NCBI GenBank assembly: GCA_041395325.1
Contig: JAWLAT010000034.1
Coordinates: 1 to 48,755 of the forward strand
DNA from: JAWLAT01 sp041395325
Lineage (GTDB): Bacteria; Pseudomonadota; Gammaproteobacteria; Xanthomonadales; SZUA-5
Length of the DNA: 48,755 bases
Reading direction: 5' to 3'
Of the stretch, positions 8,366 through 15,834 are shown one piece after another. Both the position numbers and the translations under genes were made by a program. Each line of letters begins with the position of its first letter. Within the stretch, counting starts at the first letter, position 1. The notes under the pieces are model-generated. The model worked only from the letters and a program-made list of their open reading frames with translations, ran no database searches and was not told where the DNA came from.

Positions 8366-8638
8366 ATGAAGAAAAATGAACTAGTCGCTGCAATCGCCGA
8401 GGCCGCCGAGCTGAGCAAGGCCGACGCCGGCCGTGCCCTGGATGCCTTCGTCGATTGCGTCACCAATTCGCTCAAGGCCGGCGACAGCGTGACGCTGGTT
8501 GGCTTTGGCACCTTCGAAGTGCGCGCCCGCGCCGCCCGTCAGGGTCGCAATCCGCGCACGGGCAAGACGCTGGACATCAAGGCGTCCAAAGTTCCGGCCT
8601 TCAAGGCTGGTAAAGCCCTCAAGGATGCCGTAAACTAA
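8366..8638 (+). CDS. hupB: DNA-binding protein HU-beta
   Basis: HU (90 residues) is a dimeric nucleoid protein that binds and bends DNA without strict sequence preference. The sequence begins MKKNELVAAIAE, has the conserved GFGTFEVR turn and the DNA-embracing arm with GRNPRTG at residues 60-66, and ends in FKAGKALKDAVN. AAGGGAG lies eight bases before the ATG. The position after lon is the usual one in Gammaproteobacteria. Only 14 bases separate its stop from tRNA-Val and there is no terminator between them, so HU mRNA and two tRNAs probably share a transcript that ends at the hairpin near 8850. Confidence 0.98.
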   Translation: MKKNELVAAIAEAAELSKADAGRALDAFVDCVTNSLKAGDSVTLVGFGTFEVRARAARQGRNPRTGKTLDIKASKVPAFKAGKALKDAVN

Positions 8639-8652
8639 CGCGCTTTCCCAAA

Positions 8653-8727
8653 GGGTGCTTAGCTCAGCGGGAGAGCATCGCCCTTACAAGGCGAGGGTCG
8701 GGGGTTCGAAACCCTCAGCACCCACCA
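8653..8727 (+). tRNA. tRNA-Val (anticodon TAC)
   Basis: 75 bases with acceptor GGGTGCT/AGCACCC, anticodon loop CTTACAA in a TCGCC/GGCGA stem (TAC), and encoded CCA at 8725-8727. Confidence 0.98.
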
Positions 8728-8737
8728 AAAGGTTCCT

Positions 8738-8814
8738 GGAGCGGTAGTTCAGTTGGTTAGAATACCGGCCTGTCACGCCGGGGGTCGCGGGTTCGAGCCC
8801 CGTCCGCTCCGCCA
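8738..8814 (+). tRNA. tRNA-Asp (anticodon GTC)
   Basis: 77 bases with acceptor GGAGCGG/CCGCTCC, anticodon loop CTGTCAC in a CCGGC/GCCGG stem (GTC), and encoded CCA at 8812-8814. It is ten bases from tRNA-Val. Confidence 0.98.
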
Positions 8815-8820
8815 AGCTCC

Positions 8821-8853
8821 CAAGGGCGCCTCAACAGGCGCCCTTGTTTTTTT
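8821..8853 (+). terminator. Rho-independent terminator of hupB-tRNA-Val-tRNA-Asp
   Basis: CAAGGGCGCC (8821-8830), loop TCAACA and GGCGCCCTTG (8837-8846) make a perfect 10-bp stem followed by seven T residues (8847-8853). It is the clearest intrinsic terminator in the window. Confidence 0.95.
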
Positions 8854-8938
8854 CCGGCTCCCGGTTTCCAGTTTCGGGGGATTGTGATCACGACTGTGGT
8901 GGTCGGCCGGCCGGTCCGTCCACCGGATGAAAGAGACG

Positions 8939-10855
8939 ATGCTGCAAACCATTCGCGAAAAGATGTCGGGCTGGGTGCTGTTTCTGATCGTCGGCATCCT
9001 GATCGTACCGTTCGCCCTGCTGGGCGTGGGTGACTATTTCAGTACGAACATCGCCACCTACGTCGCCAAGGTCGGTGACGAGGAGATCTCGCCCGATCAA
9101 GTTCGTCGGGCCATCGACAACCAGCGCCGCCAGTATCGGGCAACCTTTGGTGAAGAGGTGGATCTGTCCTTCCTCAACACACCAGACCAGAAGCGGCGCC
9201 TGCTGGATCAACTGGTCGACCAGTCCCTGCTCTATCAGGATGGCCAGTCCGCGGGATTGATCGTGCCGCCCGAACGCATTCGCGAAGAGACGCAGAGCAT
9301 TCAGGCCTTCCAGGTCGAAGGACGTTTCGATCCTGATCTGTATGCGCGCGTGTTGTCGGCCAATCAGCTGACGCCGCGAGGCTTTCAGGTTGAACAGGTC
9401 AAGGACATCACGACGCGGGAAATCTCCTCGGCACTTTCCGGCACCGTCGGTGTCAGCGATGCCGAGGTGAACGATTATCTGCGACTGCGTGATCAACGGC
9501 GCGACTTTGCGTTCGTCAGCTTCAGTGGGGCCGATCTGAGTATCGACGAGACGGTCAGTGACGAGCAGATTGCCGAGTACTATCAATCGCATCAGGACGA
9601 GTTCATGCGTCCTGAGCAGATGACTGTCGATTACGTCGAGATTCGTGGCGAAGCCTTGGCCGAAGCCAGTGAGCCCACTGATGAAGATCTGCAGGGCATG
9701 TATGAGGAGCAGAAGTCCCGTTTCGTGCAGCCGGCACGGGCACTGACCTCGCACATTCTGGTCAATCTGGCCACCGGCGCAGACGCCGATGCCGAGCGCG
9801 CCGCGCTTGAAAAGGCGCAGGCGTTGCGGGCGCGGATCGAGGCTGGAGAAGCGTTCGCAGATGTTGCCAGGGAAGCGTCCGAGGACCCGGGTTCAGCCGA
9901 CCAGGGCGGTGATCTGGGATGGATCGACCAGGGCGACTTCTTTGATCCTGCCTTCGCCGAGGCCTTGTTCCAACTGGAGTCGGGTCAATTGTCCGAGCCG
10001 GTTCGCGGCAGCAATGGCTATCACCTGATCCTGGCACGGGAGATGGAATCCGAGCGTGGACGGAGCTTTGACGAGGTGCGCGAAGAACTGCGCACGCAGT
10101 GGGTCGATGATCATCGTTACAAGCTCTTCAACGAGTTGGCTGGGCAGTTGCTCAGTGCCATCAACAAGCACCCGCGTTCACTGGAAGAGGCGGTCAAGGA
10201 AGTCGAATTGGTCGTGCAGCGGTCAGAGCCGTTCAGCGCCGATCAGGGCAGCGGGCTGTTCGCCGATCCGCGCGTGCGTGAGGCCGCGTTCGAAAATGTG
10301 GTCAAGGAACGTCGGGCGGTCAGCGACCCGATCCAGTTGGCGGACGAACATGTCGTCGTGGTCCAGCCGATCGAGGTGATCGAACCCGCTGCGCGCCCCC
10401 AGGAAGAGGTGTTGGAACAAATTCGCGCCCAGATTCTGGCGCAGCGCCGCACCGACGCTGTGCAGGCGCGTGTGGAGTCGCTGCAGCAACAGATCGCCGA
10501 TGGCGCGGATCTGGCCACGCTGGCTAGTGACTTGGGCAAGGAGGTCACCACTGTCGCCGCGGTCACGCGAACGGCGCCAGAGCAGGATGGCCGCATTCTG
10601 GCCGAAGCTTTCAAGCTGGCACCGCCGGTGGCCGGAGCGCCTGCGATCAGTGTGGTGGAGTTGAGTGAGCAGGAACGCGTGCTGATCCGTCTCGACGCTG
10701 TCGTGGCTGGCGATCCGTCGGTGGTGGACGATGCCACGCGTACCCAGGTGCGTCAGCAGCTGGCGCAGCATTGGTCGGCGGGTGAAGCCGCTGGCTATCT
10801 GGAGTTTCTGCGGGCACAGACCGAGATCGAGATCAACGAGGCCCGGTTGCCCTGA
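8939..10855 (+). CDS. ppiD: peptidyl-prolyl isomerase / periplasmic chaperone PpiD
   Basis: PpiD is an inner-membrane chaperone facing the periplasm near the SecYEG exit. This 638-residue protein starts MLQTIREKMSGW, followed by one transmembrane helix at about 12-32, a SurA-like N-terminal chaperone region, a parvulin (PpiC) domain at about residues 265-367 with HILV and GGDLGW, and a C-terminal region. I prefer the ATG at 8939, which has AAAGAG just upstream and matches the usual PpiD N-terminus; an ATG four codons earlier (8927) is possible. The gene is separated from the tRNA unit by a strong terminator, so it must have its own promoter in 8854-8938, which I could not define. Confidence 0.95.
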   Translation: MLQTIREKMSGWVLFLIVGILIVPFALLGVGDYFSTNIATYVAKVGDEEISPDQVRRAIDNQRRQYRATFGEEVDLSFLNTPDQKRRLLDQLVDQSLLYQDGQSAGLIVPPERIREETQSIQAFQVEGRFDPDLYARVLSANQLTPRGFQVEQVKDITTREISSALSGTVGVSDAEVNDYLRLRDQRRDFAFVSFSGADLSIDETVSDEQIAEYYQSHQDEFMRPEQMTVDYVEIRGEALAEASEPTDEDLQGMYEEQKSRFVQPARALTSHILVNLATGADADAERAALEKAQALRARIEAGEAFADVAREASEDPGSADQGGDLGWIDQGDFFDPAFAEALFQLESGQLSEPVRGSNGYHLILAREMESERGRSFDEVREELRTQWVDDHRYKLFNELAGQLLSAINKHPRSLEEAVKEVELVVQRSEPFSADQGSGLFADPRVREAAFENVVKERRAVSDPIQLADEHVVVVQPIEVIEPAARPQEEVLEQIRAQILAQRRTDAVQARVESLQQQIADGADLATLASDLGKEVTTVAAVTRTAPEQDGRILAEAFKLAPPVAGAPAISVVELSEQERVLIRLDAVVAGDPSVVDDATRTQVRQQLAQHWSAGEAAGYLEFLRAQTEIEINEARLP

Positions 10856-10865
10856 TGAGCAAGTG

Positions 10866-10898
10866 GACGGAAGTCGGTGTTTGCCGACTTCCGTCTTT
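10866..10898 (+). terminator. intrinsic terminator of ppiD
   Basis: GACGGAAGTCGG (10866-10877), loop TGTTTG and CCGACTTCCGTC (10884-10895) form a perfect 12-bp stem followed by TTT. It lies between the convergent ppiD and fabI stops; the minus side has no T-run. Confidence 0.85.
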
Positions 10899-10903
10899 CC
10901 CAA

Positions 10904-11698
10904 TCAGGCGTCGGATTGCAGTTCGCCCATGCCGATGTGGCTGTAGCCGGCGTCGACGTAGAGGATCTCGCCAGTGATCCCCGAGGCGAGGTCCGAACTC
11001 AGGAAGGCAGCGGCGTTGCCCACTTCCTCGGTGGTGATACTGCGGCGCAGCGGCGCTGTCTTTTGCACGTGGTCGAGCATTCGGCGGAAGTTGGAGATGC
11101 CGGCAGCGGCCAGCGTCTTGATTGGTCCCGCCGAAATGCCGTTGACCCGGATGCCTTCTGGACCCAAGTCCATGGCCAGGTAGCGCACGCAGGCTTCCAG
11201 ACTGGCTTTGGCCAGTCCCATGACGTTGTAGTTGGGCATCGCTCGCACGGCGCCGAGATAGCTCAATGTCAGTACCGAGGCTTGGCGACCCTGCATCAAT
11301 GGCAACAGGACCTTGGTCAGCGCGGCGAGACTGAAGGCGCTGATGTCATGGGCAATGCCAAAGCCCTCGCGAGTGACCGCATCGACGAAGCGCCCCTGGA
11401 TCTGCTCTCGCGGGGCGAAGCCAATCGAGTGCACCAGGATGTCCAGGCCATCCCAGTGCTGTCCCAGGGCTTCGGGCAGCGCCGTCAGATCGGCATCGAC
11501 GGCGACGTCGCAGGGGAGCACGATCTGGCTGCCAAATTCGGCAGCGGCAGCTTCAACACGGCTGCGCAGACGCTCATTCTGATAGGTGAAGGCCAGTTCG
11601 GCCCCTTCGCGGGCCATCGCGGCGGCAATGCCCTGGGCAATGGATCGATCGCTGGCGATACCGCAGATCAGCGCACGCTTGCCTCGGAGAAAGGACAT
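10904..11698 (-). CDS. fabI: enoyl-ACP reductase (NADH), FabI
   Basis: FabI reduces trans-2-enoyl-ACP in the last step of each fatty-acid elongation cycle. The 264-residue sequence has the FabI-type nucleotide motif (GIASDRSIAQGIA), the SIGFAP segment and the active site with Tyr147, Tyr157 and Lys164 (Y-x6-K spacing), one residue shifted from the E. coli numbering. It is the classical short-chain dehydrogenase form and not FabV or FabK. The C-terminus YVDAGYSHIGM is conserved. It lies upstream of mltD on the same strand with an 83-base gap, so cotranscription is possible. Confidence 0.97.
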   Translation of the reverse strand: MSFLRGKRALICGIASDRSIAQGIAAAMAREGAELAFTYQNERLRSRVEAAAAEFGSQIVLPCDVAVDADLTALPEALGQHWDGLDILVHSIGFAPREQIQGRFVDAVTREGFGIAHDISAFSLAALTKVLLPLMQGRQASVLTLSYLGAVRAMPNYNVMGLAKASLEACVRYLAMDLGPEGIRVNGISAGPIKTLAAAGISNFRRMLDHVQKTAPLRRSITTEEVGNAAAFLSSDLASGITGEILYVDAGYSHIGMGELQSDA

Positions 11699-11731
11699 GG
11701 TCGGGTTCCTGTAGGGTCAACGAGGGCTGCG

Positions 11732-11760
11732 ATTATGCCCACCCCGAGGGGTGCGTGGCA
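11732..11760 (-). promoter_or_regulatory. possible fabI promoter with a dyad in the spacer
   Basis: On the minus strand CATAAT (11732-11737) is preceded at 17 bases by TGCCAC (11755-11760), a poor -35 box. The spacer contains the perfect dyad CACCCCGAGGGGTG (11740-11753), which could be an operator. The dyad is certain; the promoter is tentative. Confidence 0.25.
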
Positions 11761-11781
11761 GGCGCGCTGTGCCGCTGGTAC

Positions 11782-12978
11782 TCAGGGCGCCAATCGGAGT
11801 CGCTGGCCGATCCGCAGGGTGCTGCGGGAATTGAGGCTGTTCCAGCGCAACAGGTCCTCCAGACGGACGCCATAGCGACGAGACAGGTCCCACAGGGTGT
11901 CGCCCCGCTGGACCACATGTGTGCCACTGTTTGGCGCACTCTGACGCAAGCTGCCGGGGGCTGGAGCTACCGTCGGCGGGTCCAGCGTCGCAATCACCGG
12001 GATCCGGGAAGCAGGCACCAGCCAGGCATGTCCAGCAGTGCGGGCAATCGGCCCTCGCGCCGCACCGTTGTGACGCCGGAATGCATCTTCGGGCAGCCGC
12101 AGTGCGCCAGCCAGAAGACTGGCGTCGGCAGGGAACGGCAGGATCACGACCTCCAGTTGACTGGCCGGCGGCAGCGGTGGCAACTCGAACCCGTAGGCCT
12201 CCGGTGCCTTGAACAAGCAGGCCAGGGCATCGAGCTTGATCAGGTACTCCTGAGTAATCCGCGGCAACGGCAGCCGCCGGCTGTCACGGTGACCGGCCTT
12301 GCGAATCGCACGGTTCACCCGACCATCTCCTGCGTTGTAGGCGGCGACCGTCAGGCCGGGGTCGCGCTCGAACAGGGCCCACAGGGCCTGCAAGTAATTC
12401 AGTGCAGCGTGGGTGGCACGGACATGGTCTAGGCGATCGTCCTTGCCGCCGCCCACGCTCAGACCCCAGGCGCGCGCGGTGGCGGGCATCAGTTGCCACA
12501 TGCCCGCTGGACCATTACCGCGGCCTGGGAAGCCGTAAAAACTGCTCTCCACCATCGGAATCAGGCTGAAGGCTTGAGGCAGTTGTCGCTCAGCCACCTC
12601 GCGACTGACGAAGTGCAGCAATGGCGCGAATTCGGTGAGCCGCCCGCTGAAGCGCTCCGGGCGGCCCAGATAGCGCTGACGCCAGCGCACCACCTCGGGC
12701 TGATCGCAACCGGCGGGCTGCAGACCGGATTGCAGCAGCTGCCAGGGATCAGGCTTCGGTGGTGGTATCGCCGGGATGCTTGATGGCGGCAAGGGCGGCG
12801 TGTCCGCAACCGGGTCGGGTACCTTGACCGGGTTGGGGTCTGCGCCGGCCGGCTGGCAGTCCGTGCAAACTGAGTGTGCGGCGTCGTGCTTCTCGACATC
12901 GTTGCGCTGCGGAAGCGTCTGGCAACCGACGAGCAAGCTCATCGTCAGGGTGGTGATCAGCCTCCCCCAGTGGCTCAC
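11782..12978 (-). CDS. mltD: membrane-bound lytic murein transglycosylase D
   Basis: MltD cleaves peptidoglycan glycan strands to 1,6-anhydro ends at the outer membrane. The 398-residue protein has a lipoprotein signal ending LLVGC (Cys19), a proline-rich linker to about residue 80, a soluble lytic transglycosylase domain with catalytic Glu144 in PMVESSFYG, the GMWQLMPATA and AAYNAGDGRVN motifs, and one LysM domain at about residues 352-398 (VVQRGDTLWDLSRRYG). E. coli MltD has two LysM repeats, so this version is shorter. The start ATG overlaps the gloB stop by four bases, indicating coupling to gloB. Confidence 0.95.
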   Translation of the reverse strand: MSHWGRLITTLTMSLLVGCQTLPQRNDVEKHDAAHSVCTDCQPAGADPNPVKVPDPVADTPPLPPSSIPAIPPPKPDPWQLLQSGLQPAGCDQPEVVRWRQRYLGRPERFSGRLTEFAPLLHFVSREVAERQLPQAFSLIPMVESSFYGFPGRGNGPAGMWQLMPATARAWGLSVGGGKDDRLDHVRATHAALNYLQALWALFERDPGLTVAAYNAGDGRVNRAIRKAGHRDSRRLPLPRITQEYLIKLDALACLFKAPEAYGFELPPLPPASQLEVVILPFPADASLLAGALRLPEDAFRRHNGAARGPIARTAGHAWLVPASRIPVIATLDPPTVAPAPGSLRQSAPNSGTHVVQRGDTLWDLSRRYGVRLEDLLRWNSLNSRSTLRIGQRLRLAP

Positions 12979-13760
12979 GCGAACTGGTCCTTGGCACGCC
13001 TGAGGGCGGTAAACAAGTCCAGTTCACTGCTTTGCTCGCCCAGCGACAGTCCTGGCAACAGGACTTTGCGCCACTCGGCGTTGCCGGGGGCAAGAAACGG
13101 ATTGAGCCGACGCTCCAACGCCAGACTGGAAGGCAGGCTGGGTTGGCCCTGACGACGAGTCTGCTGCAACTCACGCGCAAAGCCCGCCAATGCAGGGATG
13201 GCCGGGGTGAAGCTCTGCAAGAAGCGCAGGTTGCTCTCGGTGTACTCGTGGGCACAACAGACGCGGCAATCATCCTCCAGCGACGCCAGGCGTTGCAGGG
13301 AAGCATGCATCTGCGCGGGCGTGCCTTCGAACAGCCGGCCGCAGCCCAGGCTGAACAGGGTGTCGCCGCAGAACAGGATGGGTGCTTCGCCTTTCGGCCG
13401 TGCGACATAGGCCACGTGCGAAAGGGTGTGACCTGGCACTTCGATGACTTCGAATGGCAGCGGCAGCCCTTTCGCCACCTGATCACCATCCCGGACGCGG
13501 TCTGTAGCCAGCGGGATCCGTTGGTCAGCCGGTGCGTGAATGATCAGCTCCGGCCACCTGGCGAGCAGCGCGGCGACGCCTCCGATGTGGTCGGCGTGAT
13601 GATGCGTGATCAACACCGCGCTCGGCTTTCGCCCCAGCGCCTGCAATCGCCGCAGCACCGGTTCGGCATCGCCTGGATCGACGATCGCCAGATGCTCCGC
13701 ATCGGCCAGCAGCCAGATGTAGTTGTCGGCGAAACTTGGAATGGCTTCCAGTTGCAGCAT
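12975..13760 (-). CDS. gloB: hydroxyacylglutathione hydrolase (glyoxalase II)
   Basis: GloB hydrolyses S-D-lactoylglutathione to D-lactate and glutathione in methylglyoxal detoxification. The 261-residue protein carries the metallo-beta-lactamase metal motif H53-x-H55-x-D57-H58, followed by PGHTLSHVAY, FCGDTLFSLGCGRLFEGT, CAHEYTESNLRF and the C-terminal glyoxalase II region. The ATG at 13760 is chosen because AGGGGAG lies just upstream and MLQLEAIPSF is the standard beginning; an ATG 16 codons further upstream adds an unlikely extension. It is divergent from the methyltransferase-like/rnhA/dnaQ operon, as in many Gammaproteobacteria. Confidence 0.96.
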   Translation of the reverse strand: MLQLEAIPSFADNYIWLLADAEHLAIVDPGDAEPVLRRLQALGRKPSAVLITHHHADHIGGVAALLARWPELIIHAPADQRIPLATDRVRDGDQVAKGLPLPFEVIEVPGHTLSHVAYVARPKGEAPILFCGDTLFSLGCGRLFEGTPAQMHASLQRLASLEDDCRVCCAHEYTESNLRFLQSFTPAIPALAGFARELQQTRRQGQPSLPSSLALERRLNPFLAPGNAEWRKVLLPGLSLGEQSSELDLFTALRRAKDQFA

Positions 13761-13945
13761 GTGCTCCCCTGGACCCGCCGTCATCGGGTCAGGGTCGGAT
13801 GCTGGCAAGCACGGGGTGCCTCGGTCAATGTGCCGCCCGGTGGAGAAGGGCTGGGGTTATCATGGGGACCCAGGTCTGGTTGTGCCGCGCCCGGTCCAGG
13901 CGCCAATCGACCCTGTCCATCCGGATTTCCGAGGAATCGTCATCG

Positions 13946-14563
13946 ATGGTGCCCACTGCACCGGATCCCAGCTTGTGCGCCCGTTGGCAGGAGGACCTCG
14001 CCGAGCGTGTGGCCCGTCCCGGCGAAGTCTGGGTAGTGCTTGGCATGCTGCCCGACGGGGCGCCGCAGCCCGAAGCCTCGACCACCTGGGCACTGGAGCG
14101 GCGGCAGTTGCGGATCGAGGGTGCGTGGCGAGGGCATGCCTGTCAGCCGGCCGTGGTCGAGCACAGCCTGGACGGATTGTTGATTGCGCAGGAGGACGGC
14201 GATTGTCTGCACAGTTGCCTGGCCGCCTGGCTGGACTGCGTCCGTCACGGTGGTCGATTGTTGCTGCTCAGCCAGGGGCGCGGTGGTTCGGCACGGCGCG
14301 GCTGGCTGCGGGCCTTGTCCCGACTGTCCGAGCGCGGTGAATTGCGCTGGGTCGCCGCCACCGATTACCGGCGTCGCGGCAACGAGATCGTGGCTCGGCG
14401 CTGGTCGCAGCCAGGTGGGTGGCGGTCTCGGCTGGCATTGGCTCGAGCCGCAGCCGCTCAGCTGGAGTTCGTTCGCGAAGGTTCAACACCGCAACTCGCC
14501 CTGCGTTCGCGACCGCCGCGGGAGCGAGTGGCCATCTCCATGCCGGGAGTGACGCGTGTCTGA
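13946..14563 (+). CDS. degenerate methyltransferase-like protein (YafS position)
   Basis: A 205-residue protein sits between divergent gloB and rnhA, the place where Gammaproteobacteria usually carry a class I SAM methyltransferase (YafS-like). Fragments resemble that family in order: VWVVLGMLP in place of the SAM-binding glycine segment, a central SLDGLLIAQ, then CVRHGGRLLLLSQG where the methyltransferases have a strand of the type RPGGRLVVLGF. The E-x-G-x-G SAM motif and the GFNPWSLW-like block are absent, so activity is doubtful. The ATG at 13946 has GAGGA ten bases upstream; starts further upstream are possible. The stop overlaps the rnhA start, so it may mainly couple translation. Family assignment rests on synteny and weak pattern. 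Confidence 0.6.
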   Translation: MVPTAPDPSLCARWQEDLAERVARPGEVWVVLGMLPDGAPQPEASTTWALERRQLRIEGAWRGHACQPAVVEHSLDGLLIAQEDGDCLHSCLAAWLDCVRHGGRLLLLSQGRGGSARRGWLRALSRLSERGELRWVAATDYRRRGNEIVARRWSQPGGWRSRLALARAAAAQLEFVREGSTPQLALRSRPPRERVAISMPGVTRV

Positions 14564-15017
14564 AGCGGGTTGGGTGGTCGTGCACACCGATGGCGCCTGC
14601 TCCGGTAATCCGGGGCCGGGCGGATGGGGTGCCATCCTGCGGGCCGGGCAGCATGAACGCACACTCAGCGGCCATGCGGCCGATACCACCAACAACCGCA
14701 TGGAACTGATGGCGGCCATCGCGGCGCTGGAAGCGCTCCGACGGCCCTGTCGGGTTCGGTTGCACACTGACTCGAAATATGTGCAGCAGGGTCTGCAGGA
14801 CTGGCTGCCGCGCTGGCGGCGCAGTGGCTTCAAGACCTCAGCCGGAGCGCCAGTGAAGAACCAGGATCTTTGGCTGCGCCTGGAAGCAGCGGCGCAGCCC
14901 CACCAACTGGAGCTGATCTGGGTGCGTGGACATGCTGGTGATCCGGGCAATGAGGCGGCCGACAGCCTGGCTCGTGAAGCGCTGCAGCGAGGTTTGGCAG
15001 AGGGCGGGCAGGCATGA
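14556..15017 (+). CDS. rnhA: ribonuclease HI
   Basis: RNase HI removes the RNA strand of RNA-DNA hybrids. The 153-residue sequence shows HTDGACSGNPGPGGWG and the four catalytic acids Asp12, Glu50, Asp72 and Asp136, plus His126 of the flexible loop. A basic handle region (RWRRSGFKTSAG) is present. The GTG at 14556 is preceded by GGGAG and overlaps the preceding stop by eight bases; the 3' end overlaps dnaQ by four bases. Confidence 0.98.
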   Translation: MSEAGWVVVHTDGACSGNPGPGGWGAILRAGQHERTLSGHAADTTNNRMELMAAIAALEALRRPCRVRLHTDSKYVQQGLQDWLPRWRRSGFKTSAGAPVKNQDLWLRLEAAAQPHQLELIWVRGHAGDPGNEAADSLAREALQRGLAEGGQA

Positions 15018-15739
15018 GTCGCTGGGTCATCCTGGACACCGAAACCACGGGCAACGATCCCCGCAATGGCCACCGGGTCATTGAAGTGGGGTGTGTGGAA
15101 CTGATCGAGCGTCGGCGCACCGGGCGGACCTTTCAGGCCTATCTGAATCCGGATCGCGACAGTGATGAAGGCGCGTTGCAGGTCCACGGACTGACCCGTG
15201 AGTTTCTCGCTGACAAGCCGCGCTTCCCGGACATTGCCGAGCGCCTGCGTCAGTTTCTGCTCGAGGCCGAGGTGATCATCCACAACGCGCCTTTTGATCT
15301 TGGCTTTCTTGATGCCGAGTACGCACGCATTGACCCGTCAGCGGAGCCATTCAGCGCAGGGTTGCGGGTCACCGACTCGCTACGGGTGGCGCGGGAGAAA
15401 CATCCGGGCCAACCCAACAGTCTCAACGCGTTGTGCCGTCGCTACGGTGTAGACGGGTCTGCGCGAACCTTGCACGGTGCCTTGCTGGACTCCGAACTGC
15501 TCGCCGACGTCTACCTCGCGCTGACCGCGGGGCAGAGCGCATTCGAGCTGCCGCTGGAGTCCGAGCTGACACAGAACTTGAGCGACGTGGCTGGTGGGCG
15601 TCTGCCAGCCAGGGTGATTCTGCCCACGGCCGCAGAGCAGGCCAGTTTTCTTGTCCGACTGGATCGTCTGCAGAAGGTGGCCAAGACCGAGCCGCTGTGG
15701 CAACGCTGGATGCAGCCGGAGCAACGGCGGCCGATGTGA
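15014..15739 (+). CDS. dnaQ: DNA polymerase III epsilon subunit (3'-5' exonuclease)
   Basis: DnaQ proofreads for the replicative polymerase. The 241-residue protein carries Exo I (LDTETTG), Exo II (HNAPFDLGFL) and the DnaQ-type Exo III-epsilon motif (HGALLDSELLADVY), with the family SLNALCRRYGVD block. The C-terminal third, after about residue 175, is the region that binds the polymerase subunit and is poorly conserved. The start overlaps rnhA (ATGA), the normal arrangement in this lineage. Confidence 0.97.
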   Translation: MSRWVILDTETTGNDPRNGHRVIEVGCVELIERRRTGRTFQAYLNPDRDSDEGALQVHGLTREFLADKPRFPDIAERLRQFLLEAEVIIHNAPFDLGFLDAEYARIDPSAEPFSAGLRVTDSLRVAREKHPGQPNSLNALCRRYGVDGSARTLHGALLDSELLADVYLALTAGQSAFELPLESELTQNLSDVAGGRLPARVILPTAAEQASFLVRLDRLQKVAKTEPLWQRWMQPEQRRPM

Positions 15740-15834
15740 GGGACCGCACGGATTTCCGACGACGGGCTGCATTGACCTCGGTGGCGTGGCACAATCCCTC
15801 AGCGCCTCTGCGTGTCTAACCGACGGGGAAAGGG

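Noticed and set aside
10877..11875. 332-codon plus-strand frame opposite fabI
   Set aside because: Complement of a clear FabI gene with no family features of its own.
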